IMG/VR virus record: IMGVR_UViG_3300023181_000060
Coordinates: 1 to 35,223 of that record
Source of the DNA: a virus
Length of the DNA: 35,223 bases
Reading direction: 5' to 3' (one strand)
How positions within the stretch are numbered: the first letter of the stretch is position 1; every line of letters begins with the position of its first letter. Shown here one piece after another: positions 30,169 through 35,223 of this stretch. The notes under the pieces are model-generated. The model was not told where the DNA came from, did not search any database, and saw only the letters and a program-made list of their open reading frames with translations. The translations under genes and the position numbers were made by a program.

Positions 30169-31403
30169 TAAACGGATCGAACTTGGTCCTTTGACCACCA
30201 GCCCGTTGTGTCAGACACGTTGCCTGGCTCACCGGCGTTATACTGGTTCAACGCGTAATAGCCGTTGTTTATCCCGATTACTCGCATAGCGGTATCAGAG
30301 AAGTCAGCTGTAAATGGACCGTCGCCATAGCTGCTTGAGGCGCCACGACCACTGGCGATAACAGTATCACCGACAGCTATGGCGCGTCCTGGTTCAGGGT
30401 TGTTTGGAACAGTTGGAGTTTCAGGTGTTGGTTCTGGAGTCGGCTCAGGTGTAGGAGTCGGCGCTTGATTCCAACGTTTGAAGCGGAATGCACCAGAGAA
30501 GCCGCTCATACCAACAGATATGATATTGAACGGTTTACCATTGATACCAGCACCATTACCTTGATTTTGTCCAAGAAGACTGAGACGTCCACTACCATTG
30601 TAGTTCTCGTCGGCGAAGGCGATGTGGTTAGCGCCGTTAGCACCAAGAACAACTACGTCACCACGCTTCACGTCGTTCAAGTTCCAGATCAGATCAAAGT
30701 CGCCACCGGCGTTTGAGTTGCGAGCTGACTCGACGTTCCAACAACCAGCTGCGATACCAGTACCACCGGTTGAAAGTGAGCGGCCAATTTGCTGCCAAAG
30801 GAGGGCTGCGCCGTCCCAACACTGAGGTCCGTAAGCGCCGTCAAGGTCGTAAGCGTTACCGTTTACAGCGTTTCGGAACTCGTCATAACTACCGATAGGA
30901 ACAGAGTAAGCAGCGCCAATTCCACCTTCAGTTTCAAAGGCTTTATGAGCTTCAACAGCAACTTTTGGTGTACTATTAATATTCTCAACGAATTCGAGAA
31001 TAGGCTTCGTGATGCCTGCATAGTCAGCTTTTGTTGAGTCGATTTGGACTTTTACACCTTTACTGTTGAGGAAGTTGAACAGGTTCTTACCGGCGTTAGT
31101 GAGATACCAAGCTGATCCACCAATAATAGCGGCGATAAGACCACCCATACCGAACTGGTTGAGAACTTCAAGGTTCGCACCAGTAAGCGTGCCATACCAT
31201 GCAAGCGCGTCGAACACGGCGATGTAGGCAATGACAGACGTCCCGATGAGCAACGCTCGGATAAAGTCTTGAAGGACTTTTTTCCAGCTAAATTTGATTG
31301 ATTCAGTGAAAATGACTCGAGTAACGCCGATGATAAGATCGACTAAGTATGCCGCGCCGAGTATTCCAACTCCGACGAGTGCAACGATGATGTGTTCTAA
31401 CAT
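30168..31403 (-). CDS. Holin-endolysin fusion (CHAP peptidase), 411 aa
   Basis: Three parts. Residues 1-115: three or four membrane segments (IIVALVGVGILGAAYLVDLI, LLIGTSVIAYIAVFDALAWY, MGGLIAAIIGGSAWYL), holin-like. Residues about 160-315: CHAP amidase/endopeptidase with catalytic Cys about 194 (YGPQCWDGAAL) and His about 259 (GANHIAFA). Then a Pro-Thr-Glu linker (PTPTPEPTPEPTP) and a C-terminal SH3-like wall-binding domain (IAVGDTVIASG...WWSKDQV). No signal peptide is needed if the membrane part delivers it. AGGAGG 6-7 bases before the ATG. Confidence 0.88.
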   Translation of the reverse strand: MLEHIIVALVGVGILGAAYLVDLIIGVTRVIFTESIKFSWKKVLQDFIRALLIGTSVIAYIAVFDALAWYGTLTGANLEVLNQFGMGGLIAAIIGGSAWYLTNAGKNLFNFLNSKGVKVQIDSTKADYAGITKPILEFVENINSTPKVAVEAHKAFETEGGIGAAYSVPIGSYDEFRNAVNGNAYDLDGAYGPQCWDGAALLWQQIGRSLSTGGTGIAAGCWNVESARNSNAGGDFDLIWNLNDVKRGDVVVLGANGANHIAFADENYNGSGRLSLLGQNQGNGAGINGKPFNIISVGMSGFSGAFRFKRWNQAPTPTPEPTPEPTPETPTVPNNPEPGRAIAVGDTVIASGRGASSSYGDGPFTADFSDTAMRVIGINNGYYALNQYNAGEPGNVSDTTGWWSKDQVRSV

Positions 31404-31412
31404 GTGATCCTC

Positions 31413-31808
31413 CTACTTATTTAGATCTAGTTTATCACGTTCTGTCTTTTTGTCACGTTCCGTGATAAGGACGGTTGTTGCTGCCATTCGATATAAAAAC
31501 CAGATTAACAGAGCTGAAGTTCCAAAAACGACCGCGTTAGAGACGCTGTAAGCTACGCCGATAGGATTAATGGTACTGCTACTCCTTTCGACGAGGCTGA
31601 AAATTGTAAGTGCGTCAACTCCGATAGGGACTAAGTTGCCTGTGAAGACGACTAGCGCCAGAACAAAGAGCAGACGACGGAAGCCAATCAAACTTGGTTG
31701 AACTTTTTTCTTGAACAGTTTTGCTTGTAGTACGAGGACAAGTGCAATAAATACGATTGACACAAGGTGTGCTGTCAGCAAAACTACTGCTAAAGTCTTG
31801 ATATCCAT
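31413..31808 (-). CDS. Membrane protein, holin candidate, 131 aa
   Basis: Three transmembrane segments (about 5-27, 44-66 and 83-105) and a strongly charged tail (TERDKKTERDKLDLNK), the layout of class I holins. Lies 9 bases before the lysin ATG. Short basic loop KLFKKKVQ after the first segment. Confidence 0.7.
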   Translation of the reverse strand: MDIKTLAVVLLTAHLVSIVFIALVLVLQAKLFKKKVQPSLIGFRRLLFVLALVVFTGNLVPIGVDALTIFSLVERSSSTINPIGVAYSVSNAVVFGTSALLIWFLYRMAATTVLITERDKKTERDKLDLNK

Positions 31809-31810
31809 GA

Positions 31811-32011
31811 TTACTTACCTTCCCTTGCTTGTTTAGCACCCATGGCTAGAGCTATTGTAACGGTGAAACCGTTTTCTTCTATCAATTTATTCAACTGGTT
31901 GCTCGCTTTAGTAGCAGTCATCACGACTGATTTGTTCTTCTTCTTGCGAGCTTCTAACTCTGTGTCAATAGGAATAGACGCAGATTTTTTCTTGAAATTA
32001 AAGAGTTTCAT
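31811..32011 (-). CDS. Small soluble protein, 66 aa
   Basis: MKLFNFKKKSASIPIDTELEARKKKNKSVVMTATKASNQLNKLIEE...: Lys-rich helical, no membrane segment. Shares the lysis operon and ends 2 bases before the next gene. Unknown; could be an antiholin-type partner. Confidence 0.7.
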   Translation of the reverse strand: MKLFNFKKKSASIPIDTELEARKKKNKSVVMTATKASNQLNKLIEENGFTVTIALAMGAKQAREGK

Positions 32012-32253
32012 TAATGACTACTCCTCTTACCATTTTCAATTTTCTCGGCCAGTAAATTATTAGAAGTCGTATTAGCAGCAAGCACTGTTGTTACATCCTT
32101 AGTAACATCTTTCTGGTCTTGTAAGCGTGCATCCTGCAGTGACTGCACTTTGTTGTATAGTTTATAACAAATGAACCCTAAGACTAATACAAGTACGCCA
32201 AGTATCCCTTGCGTGAAGAAGTACGTGGCTATATCTGGTGATCCGTCTGGCAT
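32011..32253 (-). CDS. Small membrane protein with coiled coil, 80 aa
   Basis: N-terminal transmembrane segment (ILGVLVLVLGFICYKLY, about 17-33), followed by a coiled coil (QSLQDARLQDQKDVTKDV) and a basic end. The plan resembles small holin or spanin-like lysis proteins (XhlA/bhlA type). Starts about 40 bases after a good promoter and shares one base with the next gene. Confidence 0.7.
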   Translation of the reverse strand: MPDGSPDIATYFFTQGILGVLVLVLGFICYKLYNKVQSLQDARLQDQKDVTKDVTTVLAANTTSNNLLAEKIENGKRSSH

Positions 32254-32292
32254 ATTTTATTTCAACTTTTTATTTGATGCTGTTATGAAGTA

Positions 32293-32321
32293 AGTATAGC
32301 AATAAGCATATACTTGTACAA
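32293..32321 (-). promoter_or_regulatory. Promoter for the lysis operon
   Basis: Minus strand -35 TTGTAC (32316-32321), exact 17-base spacer, -10 TATACT (32293-32298), with TGC directly before the -10 (extended). It lies between the fibre gene and the first lysis gene. Confidence 0.75.
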
Positions 32322-33929
32322 CTATATTGACCCAATAATCGTGCTTCCATATAGTGTCACCCAAGTTGTACCATTCCATCGCTTCAAAGGCTTAACGACC
32401 CAAGTTGTACCATTCCAGACTTTGACCGGTTTCGATACCCATTTCACACCGTTCCACCACCATAAACCACCGAGGTAAACGTTTGCAATACGAGCGACAG
32501 CAGGTTGACTAACTTGGCTACGCATAGCAATACGAGCAATAGCTGTTTGCGTCTTTTCCACACTTTTTTGAAGACGAGCTGTAGCGGTCTGAGTACGAGT
32601 TCGGCTCATGATAATGCGAGCAATAGCTGTTTGCGTCTTAGTTCCACCAATACCGATTCTCGCTACGGCTGTTTGAGTACGGGTTCTGGTGTTGCTGATT
32701 CTCGCTACTGCTGTCTGTAGTCTGAATGGTTGCGCTACGATCCTAGCAGTGGCAGACTGTGTACGGGTGAGGCTACGTTGGATGCGCGCCGTTGCTGACT
32801 GCGTCTTTGTGAAAGTTTGAGAAATACGGGCAGTAGTAGGCTGTGTTTTTGTGAATATTTTACTAATACGGGCTGTCGCAGGTTGAGTTTTGGTACTAAC
32901 AATCTGGATTCTTGCTGTAGCCGGTTGTGTCTTGGTAAGTGTACGTTGAATTCGAGCAATAGCTGTTTGGGTTTTTGAATAGTTCTGAGATATTCTTGCC
33001 TTAGCAGATTGCGTTTTAGTGTAAATATATGCGATTCGCGCTACGGCCGTTTGGGTCTTCGTGAGTATTCTTTGAATCCTTGCAGTAGCTGTCTGGGTTT
33101 TTGTATAATTTTGCGAGATCCTAGCAATGGCTGGTTGTGTCTTCGTATACTGAACACCTCCACTTATGCGTGCAGTTGCCGTTTGGGTCTTCGTGAGTAT
33201 GTTTGCTAGTCTCGCAACAGCGGGCTGAGTTTTTGTTAGTGTCTTACTGATTCTCGCAATAGAACTTTGAGTTTTTGTGAGATTATTACTAACCCTCGCG
33301 ACAGCAGATTGAGTTTTGGTATATATGTTGGCGAAGCCAGGGTTATAGTAGTCAGTCCCTAATCGGGCAACAACCCTCGCAACAGATGTCTGAGTTTTTG
33401 TTAGTGTCCGTTGAATGCGTGCAGTAGATGTCTGAGTTTTTGTACCTGTAAATGAAGTAACATACGTTGCATACATGTCGACTGGACCTGCGGCAGTAGT
33501 TGTTGTAACGGTGCTTGGAGTGGAAGCAAAAGATATCGAGGTGCTACTGAGCCTTGTAAGGTTGGCTGTATTCGCCCTTGAGAGTGTCATGTTAGGAGAA
33601 CCGGCCTCGAAGTGAATACCGATCCAGTAGTTCGTACTAGCAACCAATGTAATCCTATTGGCGCCAGAGAAGACCATGTTTTGAGCGGCCTCAGACGTAT
33701 TTGTCACAGCTATATCGTCAGATACCGCAAGCAGTGTCCCGGGGAGTCCACTAGAATCTGAATAGATGACGGCTCGCATTCCTTTTGAGCCTGCACCAGC
33801 GAGCCAAGCTCGAGCTGTGAAGCTGTCTAAAGTACCACCGCTCGCAGGAGCAGCCGACAGTAAGAATATGCGGTCAGCCGTTACGGCATTAGTATTGCCA
33901 TTATCGCCAGTTGGTCCAAAAGTAGGCAT
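32322..33929 (-). CDS. Tail fibre protein with 14-residue KTQ repeats, 535 aa
   Basis: Residues 1-160: beta domain (FGPTGDNGN...RAVIYSDSSGLPGTLLAVS, TNYWIGIHFEAG), of the type found in phage receptor-binding and carbohydrate-binding modules. Residues 164-481: 22 copies of (K/R)TQ(T/S/P)A(T/V/I)ARI in a 14-residue frame. Residues 482-535: WNG repeats (WNGVKWV, WNGTTWV twice, with KPxK spacers), seen at the ends of actinophage fibres. It probably forms an elongated trimeric shaft, with the N-terminus toward the virion or receptor. TAATG overlap with the upstream fibre gene. Confidence 0.8.
   Translation of the reverse strand: MPTFGPTGDNGNTNAVTADRIFLLSAAPASGGTLDSFTARAWLAGAGSKGMRAVIYSDSSGLPGTLLAVSDDIAVTNTSEAAQNMVFSGANRITLVASTNYWIGIHFEAGSPNMTLSRANTANLTRLSSTSISFASTPSTVTTTTAAGPVDMYATYVTSFTGTKTQTSTARIQRTLTKTQTSVARVVARLGTDYYNPGFANIYTKTQSAVARVSNNLTKTQSSIARISKTLTKTQPAVARLANILTKTQTATARISGGVQYTKTQPAIARISQNYTKTQTATARIQRILTKTQTAVARIAYIYTKTQSAKARISQNYSKTQTAIARIQRTLTKTQPATARIQIVSTKTQPATARISKIFTKTQPTTARISQTFTKTQSATARIQRSLTRTQSATARIVAQPFRLQTAVARISNTRTRTQTAVARIGIGGTKTQTAIARIIMSRTRTQTATARLQKSVEKTQTAIARIAMRSQVSQPAVARIANVYLGGLWWWNGVKWVSKPVKVWNGTTWVVKPLKRWNGTTWVTLYGSTIIGSI
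32487..33440 (-). repeat. 22 coding repeats of about 42 bp (14 aa)
   Basis: Unit KTQTATARI plus five variable residues. Most units are exactly 14 aa; the first few have longer spacers. DNA copies are diverged at wobble positions but a 23-base core is identical in the copies near 32531 and 32618, so some are recent. Confidence 0.9.
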
Positions 33930-35212
33930 TATTGATATACCCTAACTGCAACATAATATAAGGCATCGTAATAATCAGATAGACTGGTGGTCACATGTCC
34001 TTGTAGTGTAATAGTAGCATTCGCTGCTGCACTGTTATTAGTGTCGAGAAGCTCCCATAATCCACTCGTGCGGTTATAAATCTCCATTTTTACGTTTACG
34101 CTAGCTGCTGGTTTCGCGATTCGGCCGGTCCATGTTGGGTGAATTTGGTTCGTGTTGTTAGTACCTTTATGATTGAATTGGTGTATGCCATATACGTCGT
34201 CAATCATTAAATCTACAAAGATCCCATCAACAGTACTCACATCTGTTATCTCTGACGAAGAATAATTAGTGGTTAGCAATGCAGCGTTTGAAGGTATTGA
34301 TGAATAACTTCCTCTCGAATATTCGGTTGGAGTTGCAATCCTTGCCGTAGCAGTCTGGGTTTTGGCAAGACCCTTCTGAATTCTAGCAGTCGCTGTTTGC
34401 GTCTTAGTTCTTAGTATAGGGAATATCCAGCCACTGTTCCCGCTAGTATTAGTAGAGTTCGTAGCAGTAAAGGTGGCCCCGCCTGTTGCATTATTGTCCC
34501 GCATAGTGACATAGTCAGCCGTGCCGGAGCCAGACGACTTAGATATCGTAACTTGGCTACCGGAAGAGGTTGTGTCTACTATTAATGGTACGCCAGTAAC
34601 ACCGGACATAGAGAATGTCCCGAGCATAGTGTACGTTTTACCTGCTTCAAACGTCAAATTTGAAGTGAACTGGCCAGATGCAGATGCAACACTAAAGTTA
34701 GTAAAGGTACTGTTCGCCCCCTTAATATCAATTGTTCCATTGCTACCAAAGAAGGTGAGGTTGATAGCTGGCCAGTCAACTGAAACAGGGCTTTCAATAA
34801 CTATAGGAGAAGTTGATGATGCGGAGCCAGTTATCGAACCAACACCAGGGGATATTAGTATATTGTTAGCCCCAACAGCGTACGTAAATCCACGCTGGAA
34901 TCCAGACACTGACGGAAAGTTAAAATAACTTGCCGTGCTAGCGTGCATGCTAACAATCTTTGAAGAAGTTCCGCTAAATGTATATGCTCTAGAAATACCT
35001 AATGTACGGTTGCCACTTACAATCAAAGTTCCATAACTATGAGTTACACTCTGAGCGTTCGAGTTTGAGTCTACCGTAAGAGTGAAATTATTTTCTATAA
35101 ATACGTCGTCAAATGAACCAGGTACTGACGCCCCCGATGCGCCACCCGACGTTGCAGACCAGACAGAGGTACTGGTGTAATTTCCAGATGCTACTAGATA
35201 TCTGTTCGCCAC
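33929..35212 (-). CDS. Tail fibre/receptor protein, 427 aa
   Basis: GTG start at 35212; an in-frame stop at 35216-35218 excludes a longer protein. Residues 1-265 are Ser/Thr/Gly-rich with beta-helix-like repeats (SVWSATSGGASG, FEAGKTYTMLGTFS, NSTNTSGNSGWIF). Residues 270-295 hold two KTQTATARI units like those of the next gene. Residues 300-427 form a separate beta domain (TSSEI-type sequence, NVKMEIYNRTSGLWELLDT, YYVAVRVYQ). Probably an upper fibre or receptor-binding part. Confidence 0.8.
   Translation of the reverse strand: MANRYLVASGNYTSTSVWSATSGGASGASVPGSFDDVFIENNFTLTVDSNSNAQSVTHSYGTLIVSGNRTLGISRAYTFSGTSSKIVSMHASTASYFNFPSVSGFQRGFTYAVGANNILISPGVGSITGSASSTSPIVIESPVSVDWPAINLTFFGSNGTIDIKGANSTFTNFSVASASGQFTSNLTFEAGKTYTMLGTFSMSGVTGVPLIVDTTSSGSQVTISKSSGSGTADYVTMRDNNATGGATFTATNSTNTSGNSGWIFPILRTKTQTATARIQKGLAKTQTATARIATPTEYSRGSYSSIPSNAALLTTNYSSSEITDVSTVDGIFVDLMIDDVYGIHQFNHKGTNNTNQIHPTWTGRIAKPAASVNVKMEIYNRTSGLWELLDTNNSAAANATITLQGHVTTSLSDYYDALYYVAVRVYQ
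34337..34405 (-). repeat. Two KTQTATARI units shared with the next gene
   Basis: KTQTATARIQKGLA-KTQTATARI, the same 14-residue unit as in the 535-aa fibre gene. Suggests recombination between the two genes or a common trimerisation element. Confidence 0.85.
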
Positions 35213-35223
35213 AAGCTATAGCT

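Noticed and set aside
32487-33440. Regular 42-bp repeats that look like a CRISPR array or satellite
   Set aside because: The repeats are coding, lie in one long frame, vary at wobble positions and have no unique spacers of CRISPR type.
32322-35212. Diversity-generating retroelement acting on the fibre genes
   Set aside because: No reverse transcriptase and no template/variable repeat pair with adenine-specific changes.
1-35223. Recoded UGA, as in some CPR bacteria and their phages
   Set aside because: TGA is a clear stop in many ATGA overlaps (13376, 18417, 18854, 24872, 29565) and genes are intact under the standard code.

Overview
The window reads as a dsDNA tailed phage genome of about 35.2 kb (Caudoviricetes), probably complete and circularly permuted. 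The two ends join in frame: the tail-protein gene that runs off the left edge would end two codons into the right edge, just before the GTG of the next gene. The code is standard; TGA is used as a stop in several ATGA overlaps. No integrase, DNA polymerase or CRISPR array is seen. The host cannot be read directly. WNG-type fibre repeats, a CHAP-SH3-like lysin with a Pro-Thr-Glu linker and several possible leaderless genes point loosely to an actinobacterial or CPR/Saccharibacteria-like setting; this is weak inference.

Layout. (1) 1-11,700, minus strand: virion module read right to left: small virion protein, portal, 108-aa protein, major capsid protein, acidic scaffold-like protein, 167-aa protein, 1346-aa ejection-type protein, 226-aa protein, and a tail protein that crosses the window end. 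Capsid and scaffold-like genes each have a promoter, and a terminator lies between them. (2) 11,680-12,270, minus: three CCA-encoding tRNAs (Gln-TTG, Asn-GTT, Pro-TGG) flanked by two short promoter-terminator units that may be small RNAs. (3) 12,271-14,494, minus: small early-type genes overlapping by TAATG/ATGA, then a low-complexity spacer. (4) 14,513-15,265: gene-free control region with repeated GTCCT boxes and nested inverted repeats, possibly an origin and/or structured RNA. (5) 15,266-29,212, plus: tightly coupled early/replication operon with SNF2 helicase, HNH nucleases, HAD phosphatase, D5/SF3 helicase, terminase, VRR-NUC, a RecA-like ATPase, an OmpR-type DNA-binding protein, an LMW-phosphatase-like protein, a putative ssDNA-binding protein and a PD-(D/E)XK nuclease. 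(6) 29,253-35,212, minus: small proteins, holin-like proteins, a holin-endolysin fusion and two tail fibre genes carrying a 14-residue KTQTATARI repeat.

The plus and minus transcription units converge on a bidirectional terminator at 29,253-29,289 and diverge from the control region near 14.5-15.2 kb. If the ends join, the minus-strand late region is one continuous block from about 11.7 kb through the junction to 29.3 kb. Unusually, the terminase lies in the plus-strand replication operon, away from portal and capsid.
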